Assembly: GCF_029395435.1 (NCBI RefSeq)
Contig: NZ_CP113915.1
Coordinates: forward strand, 1,550,001-1,614,000
Source: Bifidobacterium sp. ESL0790
GTDB taxonomy: Bacteria > Actinomycetota > Actinomycetes > Actinomycetales > Bifidobacteriaceae
Length of the DNA stretch: 64,000 nt
Reading direction: 5' to 3'
How positions within the stretch are numbered: the stretch's first letter is position 1; the number at the start of each line of letters is the position of its first letter. Below the pieces are notes generated by a model. That model made no database searches. It saw nothing but the letters and a program-made list of their open reading frames with translations, and was not told the origin of the DNA. Shown here piece after piece: positions 17,337 through 27,988 of the stretch. The position numbers and the translations under genes are program-made.

Positions 17337-17987
17337 CTACTTGTTGATGAGACTCGTGGCCTCGATATCGGCCTCGATCTTCTTGGCTTCTGCCTCGTCC
17401 GGGCCGGGTGACGGGGCCATGAAGGCCTCACGATAGTAGCGCAGCTCGTCCAGCGACTCGATGATGTCGGCGAGCGCACGATGACCACCGTTCTTGGGCG
17501 GACGGTTCATGTAGACCGCCGGATACCAACGACGCGCCAGCTCCTTGATGGTGCTCACGTCGATGCTGCGATAGTGCAGGTGGCTCATAAAATCGGGCAT
17601 GAAGTGGTCGAGGAACTTCTTGTCGCTGCCGATGGTGTTGCCGGCGAGCAGCGGCTTGACCCCATCAGGAGTAAATCGGGCGACGTACTCGGTGACCTTC
17701 TTCTCGGCATCGGCCAGGCTCAGTCCGTTCTCCCACTCGTTGATCAGGCCGGAACGGGTGTGCATCGCGCGCACGAAGTCGCCCATGTGGTCGACGGCCT
17801 TCTGCGACGGCTTGATGACAAAGTCCACGCCCTCGTCGAGCACGTTCAAATCGAAATCGGTCGGCACCACGGAGACCTCGACCAGCTCGTCGCCGCCGAA
17901 GATATCGAGCCCGGTCATCTCGCAATCAATCCAGATCAGCCGCGAATCCGCCGCCGAATACGTCTCGTCATCCTGAGCATTCACCAT
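17337..17987 (-). CDS. orn: Oligoribonuclease
   Basis: 3'-5' exoribonuclease that degrades 2-5-nucleotide RNAs and clears nanoRNA or pGpG. The 216-residue DEDDh enzyme has [10 protein letters not shown] with Asp21 and Glu23, later Asp and His motifs in the SRSID-like region ([17 protein letters not shown]) and HRALADI. The N-terminal extension before the core is about 15 residues, within the actinobacterial range. A GAGG ribosome site is seven bases before the ATG. The extended inverted repeats lie upstream. Confidence 0.95.
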   Translation of the reverse strand: MVNAQDDETYSAADSRLIWIDCEMTGLDIFGGDELVEVSVVPTDFDLNVLDEGVDFVIKPSQKAVDHMGDFVRAMHTRSGLINEWENGLSLADAEKKVTEYVARFTPDGVKPLLAGNTIGSDKKFLDHFMPDFMSHLHYRSIDVSTIKELARRWYPAVYMNRPPKNGGHRALADIIESLDELRYYREAFMAPSPGPDEAEAKKIEADIEATSLINK

Positions 17988-18075
17988 AATATTGCCTCTT
18001 TCACTGCCGACTACAGAACTCTACACACTATCTCACGAGCGTGACGGAAATCCTGGTTCTCGATTTTTCAACAAC

Positions 18076-18255
18076 TGACGTGGCGGGGTGGGGATGTTCA
18101 ATGTCCGACACGCTCCGGGCTGAGCCGTTAAGCAGGAAGTCCGGTGGACTTCCTGTAGGCGAAGTGAGCGCGACGTACGAGCGCGAAGGCAAAATCCCTG
18201 ATTTTGCGGCCAAGTCTTTACGGTCTGACATCGAACATCCCCACCCCACCACTCA
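18076..18255. repeat. Long dyad element A with internal hairpins
   Basis: Left arm 18076-18105 and right arm 18227-18255 pair over almost 28 positions (core GGGGTGGGGATGTTC against its complement). Between them are two perfect small hairpins: AGGAAGTCC/GGACTTCCT at 18133-18153 and GCAAAATC/GATTTTGC at 18189-18207. The outer ends TGACGTGGC resemble element B at 18445. Short frames crossing it are by-products of the symmetry. It could be a structured RNA or a non-autonomous repeat. Confidence 0.7.
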
Positions 18256-18444
18256 ACGAGATAAACGACGAAAAGATGGAGAATAGTCTTAGAGCTCTTT
18301 TACATTGATAAATCAACAACAGTAATATTCCAAAAACAGTCTATGGTTAACCAGTTTTATTCCGCTTAAATAGGTGCGCCCACAAACGCCATTGGATTTG
18401 GGCAACATCTCATACATTATTCTCATTATCGTTCTGACAGTTGA

Positions 18445-18535
18445 GTGGCTGGGCGGAGATATGTGATGTTCGGGCGTAAGACATGGCCGAGCGGCCAAGG
18501 AGCGTCCCGAACGTCATATATCTCCGCCCAGCCAC
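18445..18535. repeat. Long dyad element B downstream of guaB
   Basis: Arms 18445-18476 and 18503-18535 are complementary over about 31 positions with two wobble-type differences. The loop carries GGCCGAGCGGCC. The arm start GTGGCTGGGCGGAGAT is related to GTGGCGGGGTGGGGAT of element A, so the two share terminal sequence. It lies 33 bases past the guaB stop codon but has no T-run, so a repeat element is more likely than a simple terminator. Confidence 0.7.
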
Positions 18536-18567
18536 GTCAATCACTGATTGCTAAAGTGGAAAAGGAA

Positions 18568-20208
<1,641 letters not shown>

Positions 20209-20229
20209 TCAGCGGCCCTTTACACCTTG

Positions 20230-21501
20230 TCAATTGACGCTTTCATCCGAATAATCAGTGGCATTCCCCGCGATATTTACCGCAGTCCCAGACTTCGCAT
20301 CAGGATTATCGAACGATTCCTCGCTCGGAGCACCATGCTGCGCCCCACGGATGGTGGGGGCCTTCTCAGCCGGTTGCTCGACAAGGGGCGCCTCGCCCTC
20401 GAACTTCTGAATCTCAAGCCAACGCCGGACCAGATACGGGAACATCGTGAGCACCGTGAGGATGACGGCGGCGATGGCCATGCCGATGAGCACATACTGC
20501 GCCTTGAAGAAGAGGATCATGATCGAGCCGAAGGAGATGAGCGCGGCCCAGCCCCAGAGGATGAGCACCGCCCCCTGCACGCTGTGGCCGATGCGCAGCA
20601 TGCGGTGGTGCAGGTGCATGCGGTCCGGGTGCATCGGCGACTGCCCCTTGCTCAGGCGGCGCACGATGGCCAGGCACATGTCGAGCACGGGCAGAAAGAG
20701 CACGAGGATCGGCAGCAGGATTGGCATGAACACCGGCAGGTAGACGCTGGTGTGGATCGAGGCCGGGTCGAGGTGGCCGGTCATGATGATCGACGCGCAG
20801 GTGATGAGGTAGCCCAAGAGCATCGAGCCGGAATCGCCCATGAAGAGCTTGGCCGGATGCCAGTTGTGCAAAAGGAAGCCGACGCAGATGCCCACCAGCG
20901 CCATGTCGAACATGGTGGCCATCGAGGCGTAGCTCGGCGATGAGCGCGCGAGGATATAGGAGTAGGCACCGAAGGCGATGCCGCCAATCGCCACGATGCC
21001 CGAGGAGAGGCCGTCGAGGCCGTCGACGAAATTGACCGCGTTGATCGAGGCGACGATGAGGAATGCGGTGATGGCCATGGAGATGCTCGGCGAAGCCGTG
21101 ACCAGCGAGCCGAACGGCAGGAAGATGATCTGCACGCCGCCCCAGGCCACGAAAACGGATATGAGCAGCTGCCCGGCAAGTTTGAGCATCCAATCGAGGT
21201 CCCACAGGTCATCGGCGATGCCAAGCAGGCAGATCAGCACGGCCCCGGCCAACACGATCCAAGCCTGGTGCGAGCCGACGAACAGCCCCGAAATCAAAGG
21301 CATCTTGCTGGCGAAAAGCACCGAGACGATCAGCCCGATGAGCATGGCGAGGCCACCCATGCGGGGCGTGGGCACGGTGTGCACGTCGCGGGCGCGCACC
21401 TCCCCCACGGCCCCCAGCTCGATGGCCAGATGCCGCACGAGGGGGGTGACCAGCCATGTGGCCCCTCCCGCGATCGCGGCGATGAACAGGTAGACTCTCA
21501 C
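20230..21501 (-). CDS. rfe: Undecaprenyl-phosphate GlcNAc-1-phosphate transferase (WecA/TagO family)
   Basis: Polyprenyl-phosphate sugar-phosphate transferase that starts cell-wall polysaccharide assembly on the lipid carrier. 423 residues with about 11 membrane helices. Family motifs: GIADDLWDLDW (aspartate-rich, Mg binding), NFVDGLDGLSSG, GDSGSMLLGYL, and the His-rich cytosolic loop MHPDRMHLHHRMLR typical of the WecA/TagO branch. The hydrophilic C-terminal tail of about 70 residues is unusual and not conserved in form. It starts at a GTG that overlaps the tsaC stop by four bases (GTGA), so the two are translationally coupled. Confidence 0.9.
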   Translation of the reverse strand: MRVYLFIAAIAGGATWLVTPLVRHLAIELGAVGEVRARDVHTVPTPRMGGLAMLIGLIVSVLFASKMPLISGLFVGSHQAWIVLAGAVLICLLGIADDLWDLDWMLKLAGQLLISVFVAWGGVQIIFLPFGSLVTASPSISMAITAFLIVASINAVNFVDGLDGLSSGIVAIGGIAFGAYSYILARSSPSYASMATMFDMALVGICVGFLLHNWHPAKLFMGDSGSMLLGYLITCASIIMTGHLDPASIHTSVYLPVFMPILLPILVLFLPVLDMCLAIVRRLSKGQSPMHPDRMHLHHRMLRIGHSVQGAVLILWGWAALISFGSIMILFFKAQYVLIGMAIAAVILTVLTMFPYLVRRWLEIQKFEGEAPLVEQPAEKAPTIRGAQHGAPSEESFDNPDAKSGTAVNIAGNATDYSDESVN

Positions 21502-22157
21502 GCGCCCAGGCTCCCGCCGTTGATGTGCAGCGCCTCGCGGATGGTCTTCTCGCTGATCACGCCCTCGCGCACGATCGAGATGCCGTCGCGCTCGGTGGCG
21601 TCGGCGGCGACCACGGTGCTGGCCACATGCCCACCGGTGGCACCGCCGTCAAGGTAAAGGTCCACATCGTCGCCGAACGCCGCGACCGCCTCCTCGACGG
21701 TCTGCGCGCTCTCCTGGCCGCTGCGATTCGCGCTGGAGCAGGCCAGGGGGCCGGTGGCCCGCAACGTCTTGAGGCACTCGTTGGAATTGGGCACGCGTAC
21801 CCCCTGCGTGCGGGCACCGTTCTGCTCCCGCCGCAAGGTGCACAGTTTCGAATCCGCCTTGGCCACGGCGATCGGTGAGAACGGGCCGGGCAGGAACGCG
21901 GCGGCCAGACGGTTGAGCGGGACGGGCAGATACAGGCCCAGCTTGTCAAGGTCATCGACGGAGGCGAGGAGGATCTGCAGGGCCTTGTACCTCGGGCGCT
22001 GCTTGGCCTCGTAGATGCGCGAGATCGCACGCTCGTTGAACGGGTCGCAGGCGATGCCGTAGACCGTGTCGGTGGGCAGCACCACCAGGCCGCCACCGGC
22101 AACGATTTCCTTGGCCTTCGCAAGGTTCTCGTCATTGATCGCGCATACTTCGCTCAT
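21498..22157 (-). CDS. tsaC: L-threonylcarbamoyladenylate synthase (Sua5/YwlC/TsaC)
   Basis: Makes threonylcarbamoyl-AMP for the t6A37 modification of ANN-decoding tRNAs. The 219-residue single-domain form has the YrdC fold motifs GGLVVLPTDTVYGIACDP (about 24-41), KQRPRYKALQIL and the C-terminal SANRSGQ region. The start at 22157 (MSEVCAIND) has GGGAGGA upstream; the longer frame to 22187 has none. It lies in the conserved rpmE-prfA-prmC-tsaC-rfe order, with a 199-base gap after prmC. Confidence 0.93.
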   Translation of the reverse strand: MSEVCAINDENLAKAKEIVAGGGLVVLPTDTVYGIACDPFNERAISRIYEAKQRPRYKALQILLASVDDLDKLGLYLPVPLNRLAAAFLPGPFSPIAVAKADSKLCTLRREQNGARTQGVRVPNSNECLKTLRATGPLACSSANRSGQESAQTVEEAVAAFGDDVDLYLDGGATGGHVASTVVAADATERDGISIVREGVISEKTIREALHINGGSLGA

Positions 22158-22356
22158 ACATCCTCCCGGCTTCGAATACCCCACCATTGCACCATTCCGT
22201 CACGACTTCACCACCACCGCGGCGATGTCAGGGCACCGTCGCCTCGGCTCTCCGTGTTTACGTATAGCGAGTGAGAATTCGCGGGCGCGACAAGGCTCGA
22301 AACATCTGACAAGACATGGCGAAGCTAAGCTAATCCTGCTCTCCTCCGCAAAGCCC

Positions 22357-23424
22357 TCAGTCTTTGATCGCGAAAAGATAGCGCGGCCTGCCGGTAAGGT
22401 CCTCTCCGGTCCTCGCCTCGCCGAACCCGTTGACGCGGGCGAAATCCACCAGGCGCTCGGCCTGCGAGATGTCGTGCTCCATCACCAGCGCTCCCCCGGG
22501 CCGCAGCAGATGGGCCGCACGGGTCACGATCTGCTCGGGAATGAGCACGCCATCGGAGGAACCGCCATATAACGCCATTTTCGGGTCGTGGTCCCGCACC
22601 TCGGGCTGTTCCGGGACATCGGCCTCGGGGACGTAGGGTGGGTTGGTCACCACCACGTCGATGGTGCCGTCGAGTTGCGAAAGCATGGTGGCGTCGGTGG
22701 CGTCGCCCTGTTCGAGGTGATAGTTGTAGCCTGCCAGGGAATGTTCGCCGAAAACGATACGCTCGTTGCGTCTGGCCCATTGGATGGCGCTTTTCGAATA
22801 TTCCACGGCCCACACCTCGCTGCCGGGAACCTCGGTGACCACCGAAAGGCCGATGGCGCCGCTGCCCGCGCACAGATCGACGACGCGCGATGGGCAGAGC
22901 TTCTCGCGCGTGATCCAGTCGATCGCGGCCTGCACCACCGTCTCGGTCTCGGGTCGCGGGATGAAGACGCCCGGACCGACCTCGAGATCCAGATAGCGGA
23001 ATGGAGCGTGCCCGACGATATATTGCAACGGCTCGCGCTGCTTGCGCCTGGCCACCATCACGGCGAACCGGCGAATCGCCGCGTCATCGGCATCGCTGTT
23101 TTCCGAATCACTATCGTCACTATCGGCATTCGCAGAAGACCCGTTCGATTCGCTCGTTTCCAAGCCCGGTTGCAAAGCCCCTCCAGAATCGTCATCACCA
23201 TTGATGCGATGCATGTCGACGCCATCGGTTGCATCGCTATTGAGAGTGCTATGCAACGGCGTATCCAGCAAGATCGATTTCTCGACATCGCCGGGCTTGA
23301 CCCCAAACGCCTCGGCGAGCAGCAGCTTCGCGTCGTTTCGTGGTGTTTCGACACCGGCGGCTTTGAGCCAATCGGCCGCCTGCCGCACCATCTCGGATGT
23401 CGAACGCGCCACGTCCTCCGCCAT
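22357..23424 (-). CDS. prmC: Release factor glutamine methyltransferase with acidic insertion
   Basis: Methylates the Gln of the GGQ motif in RF1 and RF2, both of which are encoded in this window. The 355-residue protein has the SAM-binding VVDLCAGSGAIGLSV, the catalytic NPPYVPE and an N-terminal helical domain. Usual length is near 280-300. The excess is a hydrophilic Asp/Ser/Asn-rich insertion at about 45-110 between the N-terminal domain and the PLQYIVGHAPF linker. It starts 17 bases behind prfA and is probably cotranscribed. Confidence 0.92.
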   Translation of the reverse strand: MAEDVARSTSEMVRQAADWLKAAGVETPRNDAKLLLAEAFGVKPGDVEKSILLDTPLHSTLNSDATDGVDMHRINGDDDSGGALQPGLETSESNGSSANADSDDSDSENSDADDAAIRRFAVMVARRKQREPLQYIVGHAPFRYLDLEVGPGVFIPRPETETVVQAAIDWITREKLCPSRVVDLCAGSGAIGLSVVTEVPGSEVWAVEYSKSAIQWARRNERIVFGEHSLAGYNYHLEQGDATDATMLSQLDGTIDVVVTNPPYVPEADVPEQPEVRDHDPKMALYGGSSDGVLIPEQIVTRAAHLLRPGGALVMEHDISQAERLVDFARVNGFGEARTGEDLTGRPRYLFAIKD

Positions 23425-23441
23425 TGCCCGCCTACCTTCGC

Positions 23442-24530
23442 TCAGTCGGTTTTGGCGAGACGCGCGGCCTCGTCGGCCTGGATGTCGCTGTCGATGACGG
23501 CCTGCAGGTCGCCGTCGAGCACTTGGTCGAGGTTGTAAGCCTTGTAGTTCGTGCGATGGTCGACGATGCGGTTCTCGGGGAAATTATAGGTACGGATGCG
23601 TTCGGAACGGTCGAGCGAGCGGACCTGTGAATGGCGCATATCGGCCGCTTCCGCCGCTTCCTTTTCATGCTTCATCGCCAGCAAGCGCGATTTCAAGACG
23701 CGCAACGCGGCCGCACGATTCTGAATCTGCGACTTCTCGTCCTGCATGCTCACCACGATGCCGGTGGGGATATGGGTCATGCGCACCGCGGAATACGTGG
23801 TGTTGACGGACTGGCCGCCGGGCCCGGAGCTCATGAAGATGTCGATTTTGAGGTCTTTGGGATCGACCTCGATCTCGTCGTCGTCCTCGTCGGCTTCCGG
23901 GAAGACGATGACGCCGGCCGCTGAGGTCTGAATGCGCCCTTGCGATTCGGTGACGGGGATGCGCTGCACGCGGTGCACGCCACCCTCGTATTTGAGACTC
24001 GCCCACACCCCGTCCTCGGGCGCCGGATTGCCCTTGGCGCGGATGGCGACCTGCACGTCCTTGACACCGCCGAGCTCCGTGCTGTTCTCGCTTTGGATGG
24101 TGGTGGACCAGCCGCGCTTCTCGGCGTAACGGGTGTACATACGCAGCAGATCGCCGGCAAAGAGCGCGGCTTCTTCGCCGCCGGTACCGGCCTTGATCTC
24201 CATGATGGTATCGCGCACGTCGTCTGGATCGCGCGGAATCAGCGCGCTGCGCAGCTTCTCTTCGGCAGGCGCCACCAGCGCCTCAAGCCGCTTGGCCTCC
24301 TCGGCGAAATCGGCGTCCTCGCCGGCCATCTCCTTGGCCGCTTCGGCGTCCTCCTTGGCATGCTGCCAGCCGCGGTAGGCCTCGACGATGGTGCCGAGCT
24401 GCGCATGGCGACGGCCCAGCTTGCGAATCGCCTTGGGATCGGAGGCGACCTCGGGCTGGCTCATCTGCCGCTCGATGTCCTGGTACTCCTCCAAAGCGCT
24501 TTGCGCCGCCGGAAATTGCTCGTCTGCCAT
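23442..24530 (-). CDS. prfA: Peptide chain release factor 1
   Basis: Recognises UAA and UAG and releases the finished peptide. The 362-residue protein has the catalytic GGQ in [10 protein letters not shown] and RF1-type domain 2. The C-terminal DHR ([20 protein letters not shown]) is typical of RF1. Coiled helical domain 1 covers about 1-100. AGGAC lies before the ATG. Second gene after rpmE and followed closely by prmC, its modifying enzyme. Confidence 0.96.
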   Translation of the reverse strand: MADEQFPAAQSALEEYQDIERQMSQPEVASDPKAIRKLGRRHAQLGTIVEAYRGWQHAKEDAEAAKEMAGEDADFAEEAKRLEALVAPAEEKLRSALIPRDPDDVRDTIMEIKAGTGGEEAALFAGDLLRMYTRYAEKRGWSTTIQSENSTELGGVKDVQVAIRAKGNPAPEDGVWASLKYEGGVHRVQRIPVTESQGRIQTSAAGVIVFPEADEDDDEIEVDPKDLKIDIFMSSGPGGQSVNTTYSAVRMTHIPTGIVVSMQDEKSQIQNRAAALRVLKSRLLAMKHEKEAAEAADMRHSQVRSLDRSERIRTYNFPENRIVDHRTNYKAYNLDQVLDGDLQAVIDSDIQADEAARLAKTD

Positions 24531-24628
24531 ATAAAGTCCTTTATTTCTGCCTGCCCATACCTTGTTTATTGCGGTATTCGCGGGCTACCCGATGTGCGCA
24601 GCCATAGGTGTGAACACACACCGCACCA

Positions 24629-24680
24629 ATAAAAACGCCAGCCCAAGCCGGGCCGAAACGACCCGAACCATAGGCTGGCG
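24629..24680 (-). terminator. Terminator between rpmE and prfA
   Basis: Minus-strand CGCCAGCC pairs with GGCTGGCG around a branched loop that contains a second CGGG/CCCG stem, followed by TTTTTATT. Its position 13 bases after rpmE suggests that L31 is made in excess over release factor 1, with prfA read through or separately promoted. Confidence 0.85.
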
Positions 24681-24692
24681 AATAACGAAAAG

Positions 24693-24905
24693 CTACTTGC
24701 TCCTCTTGCCATAACGCTTCTCGAAGCGCGCCACGCGGCCACCGGTGTCGAGAATCTTCTGCTTGCCGGTGTAGAAGGGATGGCAGTGCGAGCACACATC
24801 AACCGTCATGTGATCGCCCTTGGCGGTCGAACGGGTGACGAACGTGTTGCCACACGAGCAGGTGACCTGCACGGTGTGATAATCGGGATGAATACCCTGC
24901 TTCAT
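24693..24905 (-). CDS. rpmE: 50S ribosomal protein L31, zinc-binding type
   Basis: 70-residue large-subunit protein bridging 50S and 30S. It carries the four-cysteine zinc site Cys16, Cys18, Cys38 and Cys41 (TCSCGN and CSHCHPF), so it is the zinc-containing L31 used when zinc is sufficient, not the cysteine-free stress paralogue. A strong TAGGAG lies before the ATG. First gene of the prfA series, with its own terminator. Confidence 0.97.
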   Translation of the reverse strand: MKQGIHPDYHTVQVTCSCGNTFVTRSTAKGDHMTVDVCSHCHPFYTGKQKILDTGGRVARFEKRYGKRSK

Positions 24906-24977
24906 AATGTCTCCTAAGGAATTCAGGTGACCCGGGTCGCCTAACCCCGATGGTCAGACGTGAACCGGAACAATGGG

Positions 24978-24983
24978 ATTATA
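24978..24983 (-). promoter_or_regulatory. -10 element for rpmE
   Basis: Minus-strand TATAAT preceded by GT, about 75 bases upstream of the rpmE start. No convincing -35 hexamer lies 16-18 bases further upstream. Confidence 0.4.
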
Positions 24984-24989
24984 ACAGCG

Positions 24990-25598
24990 AGCGCTGACCG
25001 GGAACCACGCCAAGGCCACTGCGGAACCGCAATCGTTGGCGCGAAACCCCGTCTCCATTCTCAGGAACATCTCGCATACCGTTCAACAGGCAAGCGACGC
25101 CCGCCATACCAAGCGTTCGCCTTGGGCGTATAGTTAGATTCCGACTAATTCGCAGGGAATTACCCAACCATAAAATCTCTCGTCATGAGCACCTAGCAAA
25201 GATAGGACCCAAAGGAGAAATCGAAGAAATCACGCAACTGTCTAGTTAAATCATATTCACAGTTCCAATCCCGCCCAGAAGACGACAAGCAAAAACACCA
25301 GGATTCTCTTTGACGACAAAATTGGCTACACGCAAAAATGCTGCGCCCTGGTCCATTAGATACATAGCGGCCCATACCTTCCCATATAGATTGCGGTAAG
25401 ACGCAAATACCTCCAAAGCAACCACTAAAACTAGATTGTCCACTTATGAGTTGTCCAAGCAATTGATGCGATGAACTCGTCAACGATTCGATGATTGCGG
25501 TAAATCATCCATGCTTACCTAGAATCGGCGCTGCCACAGTTGCCGACGCGATAGGATTCTCCTAACCGGTATTACAAAATCGAAAGAGGGGCATAGAC
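24990..25598. other. Gene-poor transition into AT-rich accessory patch
   Basis: From about 25,140 the base composition turns AT-rich, marking the left boundary of the accessory patch that ends at the tRNA. Two short minus-strand frames (25193-25483 and 25246-25443) overlap in different frames, lack ribosome sites and match nothing I recognise. They may be remnants. I see no supported gene. Confidence 0.4.
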
Positions 25599-26455
25599 AT
25601 GCCTAAAGCAGAACAACAACCAGAAGGTATAAATCAACGAAGAGAACCATCAGGATTCCATTACCAGATTTCGCGACAGTTTTGCAACACACAGAATCAG
25701 AATTATACTGGAAGGAAAATCGCAAAGACACATGCCACACGACCAAAGTAGCCACGCTCATTATCGGAGTGATTTTAGTAACGGTATTGCTCGTCATCAG
25801 CTGGAGTGTTTACAGTCTGCAGCCACCACCATCTCTCGCGGATCTCGCCAGAAAATGTGACGCAACGTTTGACCATGGCACTCTTACCCTTACAGAAGAT
25901 CCTTATCATGGCAGTAAATATGATCTTGAACTCACCCAATGCGTCCTAAAAAACGGGAGAATACCAAGGAAAATACATAATGATCTGGACCAAGCTTTCA
26001 CGAAAGGGGACCAAGGCAAGGGTACTGCTCCCGGCAGAACACGCAGCTGGCAAACAGAGGACGAAAGGGCGAAAATAGCCATAACCGATAACTAAAACAG
26101 AAGACATCGGCTACATATCCACGTTACAATCTTGTCCCAGAGGACTCCATTATCGGGCAGGACAAATTTATTTCTTTATCGGATCATATCTATCATAGTT
26201 GTGGACAGCTCATTCCGAAAAGCGGCGATATCCCCACAAAACAAGACATGAGATCATTAGGAGCTTTTAGATGCATCAAGGACGTTAGTGAGTTCTCTTA
26301 TGAATCCGTCATGTCTGATTGTCAGCATCGAATCGGGCAAGCTGGACATTCCCTACATAATCGATATCAACTACAGCTCAAAATCACTTGTCAAATCTTA
26401 CAATAAGGACATCATTAGGTTCTCAAACAGATTAGTCCAACAATCCGTTATTTAG
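25599..26455 (+). pseudogene. Frame-disrupted single-pass membrane protein gene
   Basis: An ATG at 25599 with a good GAGGGG site starts a 50-codon frame (MPKAEQQPEGINQ). The coding look then moves to another frame, open from about 25,613 to 26,095. That frame carries a transmembrane helix (VATLIIGVILVTVLLVISW) and an outer segment beginning SLADLARKCDATFDHG. A third frame stays open about 26,092-26,405 (including PEDSIIGQDKFISL), and a fourth runs to a stop at 26,455 (KLDIPYIIDINYSSKSLVK). Together these look like one protein of roughly 280 residues with three frame breaks. Alternatively the 25682 segment is a short intact TTG-start gene. No family recognised. Confidence 0.45.
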
Positions 26456-26913
26456 TGTTTGTTGACCGCTTCTATAAGCTTGGTCATCCGATTGAACTCC
26501 TTCTCAGCAACTTTATCCCGCTGGTTATCACGGAACGGAAAGAGATTCCTGGCGATAACCCACAGAATGCCGATTACTTCAACAAGACTCGAGGACATCC
26601 AAGCTATAAGGACCCCATCACTTATAGAAGCAACCAAGCCGTTGGAGACCATCTGCATCATATACAAACCCATACCAACATCACAAGCCAAAAGTTGAAT
26701 AGCCACAAAGACCAAAGCCCACTTCTTAAGACTCTTCCGCATAGCCAAATCATTTTGGCCATTCATTTCATCAAGAAAATCCATATATTTCTTATGGCGA
26801 TCTTTGTTGCTCGCCTCAGAGGATCTATTATCCGCCCGTTCCTCATTGATATGGACTTCACTCAAAGGAATTGTATAAATCTGAGTTCCACTTCGTTGGT
26901 CTATGTCGCACAT
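26452..26913 (-). CDS. Two-helix membrane protein paired with ImmA/IrrE-type peptidase
   Basis: 153 residues: a charged N-terminal half (about 1-65), two transmembrane helices (about 67-92 and 103-128, WALVFVAIQLLACDVGMGLY and VLIAWMSSSLVEVIGILWVI) and a charged C-terminus. It starts nine bases after the peptidase stop, so the two form an operon. AGGTGA lies upstream. The family is not recognised. Two-helix membrane partners of ImmA/IrrE-type peptidases are plausible toxin or sensor proteins, but that is inference. AT-rich codon use unlike the backbone. Confidence 0.7.
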   Translation of the reverse strand: MCDIDQRSGTQIYTIPLSEVHINEERADNRSSEASNKDRHKKYMDFLDEMNGQNDLAMRKSLKKWALVFVAIQLLACDVGMGLYMMQMVSNGLVASISDGVLIAWMSSSLVEVIGILWVIARNLFPFRDNQRDKVAEKEFNRMTKLIEAVNKH

Positions 26914-26922
26914 ACTGAAATA

Positions 26923-27531
26923 TCACCTTTGTTGCGGCAAATCTACAAGCCCCAGGCTTGCAATCCTCAAATCCATGGCTTGTTGAGAAACATTAAAAAT
27001 CTGAGCCATATCCGAACGCGACATCCCGTTTTTCCAATAGCTTTTCACTGCAGCCCCCGGCATCAGCAGAGCAGAAGCATAACGATTTGCCCAAATTTCA
27101 TCTGGCTTGACGCCAAGTGAAGATATCTCATCACGATTATCCCCTCCCACGGCTTCCTTCATCATAGTATCTTGGTGCTGATGAACATAATGCCCAAGCT
27201 CATGCGCCAAAGTAAAACGCTGACGATGAGGGTGTTGAGCTATGTTGAGCACAGCTTCGAATCTTCCACCCTCGGGTTTCTGTAGCCTACCATCCTGACC
27301 ATGTTCCATCAGCTCATACTTGACATCAATGCCAAGTTTTTGCGCCACACAAAATAAATCCACCGGAATATGCAACTGTCCAGCTTGATTTAATAACTTA
27401 TTGATTGTCTCAATAGCAGCTTCAGCGGGAATCGCATCATCCCCAACAGCTTTATCAATCCGTTCTCCTGCATATTCGGAATATTTCTCAGCTTTTTTTA
27501 GAGCGCCAGAAGCGAAAGTTGTATCACCCAT
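26923..27531 (-). CDS. ImmA/IrrE-family (COG2856) metallo-endopeptidase
   Basis: 202-residue zinc peptidase. HELGH at 110-114 (LAHELGHYVHQH) supplies two His ligands and the catalytic Glu. The downstream Glu in DEIWANRYASALLMP is the likely third ligand, the standard arrangement of this family. ImmA cleaves a phage-type repressor (ImmR) to induce a mobile element, and IrrE/PprI cleaves DdrO after DNA damage. Here no Xre-type repressor lies beside it. A perfect TAGGAGG site precedes the ATG, and a GTTAAC dyad lies in the promoter region. It is the first gene of a two-gene operon. Confidence 0.85.
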   Translation of the reverse strand: MGDTTFASGALKKAEKYSEYAGERIDKAVGDDAIPAEAAIETINKLLNQAGQLHIPVDLFCVAQKLGIDVKYELMEHGQDGRLQKPEGGRFEAVLNIAQHPHRQRFTLAHELGHYVHQHQDTMMKEAVGGDNRDEISSLGVKPDEIWANRYASALLMPGAAVKSYWKNGMSRSDMAQIFNVSQQAMDLRIASLGLVDLPQQR

Positions 27532-27564
27532 TTTGACCTCCTAAAACTGTTTTGTTCTCTATAT

Positions 27565-27584
27565 GTTAACAGACAAAAGTTAAC
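27565..27584 (-). promoter_or_regulatory. Operator-like GTTAAC repeat upstream of the peptidase gene
   Basis: GTTAAC at 27565-27570 and again at 27579-27584 with eight bases between. Each half is a perfect palindrome. It lies 33-53 bases upstream of the start codon, and TATAGA overlaps its proximal edge. Likely binding site of the unlinked regulator that the peptidase may cleave. Confidence 0.5.
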
Positions 27585-27775
27585 TCGCGGTTTCAGGTGT
27601 CAGCTTATAGACATGCCATCGCAAACCCATAATCCCTCTTTGTCCGCCCCATGCGGTGCCGCGATATTTGAAAACATGAAAGATGGCACACAGTTGGCAC
27701 ACAGTTTTCCATTTCCACACCTTTGCGAATGAAAAAGAAAACCAACCAAACCATTGTTATTACAGAGACTCCGAG

Positions 27776-27852
27776 TGGTGGGGACTCAGGGGCTTGAACC
27801 CTGGACCGACGGATTATGAGTCCGCTGCTCTAACCGACTGAGCTAAATCCCC
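27776..27852 (-). tRNA. tRNA with CAT anticodon (Met or Ile2)
   Basis: A complete 74-base cloverleaf plus encoded CCA. Acceptor GGGGATT pairs with AGTCCCC, discriminator A. D-arm GCTCAGTCGGTTAGAGC, anticodon loop CTCATAA on a GCGGA/TCCGT stem, T-arm CAGGG-TTCAAGC-CCCTG. CAT may be elongator methionine, or isoleucine-AUA if C34 becomes lysidine; the sequence alone does not settle this. It borders the AT-rich patch at 25.1-27.6 kb, a common integration site, but no 3'-end duplication was found. Confidence 0.93.
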
Positions 27853-27988
27853 AAGCTGGCCAAAGCCAACCAATCCAGTTTAACAAATGCTCTGACCATC
27901 GCCGCGCTGGCGACGCGGGGTTTCGACCAGCGGATTCTCCTGATAATTGAGCCAAAGGCCCCAATTAGAACCAACTCGACCCGCCAGT

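Noticed and set aside
18028..18286. Short frames on both strands within dyad element A
   Set aside because: Both arise from the palindromic arms; neither has a ribosome site.
25193..25483. Two overlapping minus-strand short frames
   Set aside because: Different frames, no starts with ribosome sites, no recognisable motifs.
27776..27852. Integration site: duplicated tRNA 3' end flanking the AT-rich patch
   Set aside because: No copy of the tRNA 3' sequence was found near 25.1 kb, and no integrase gene is present.
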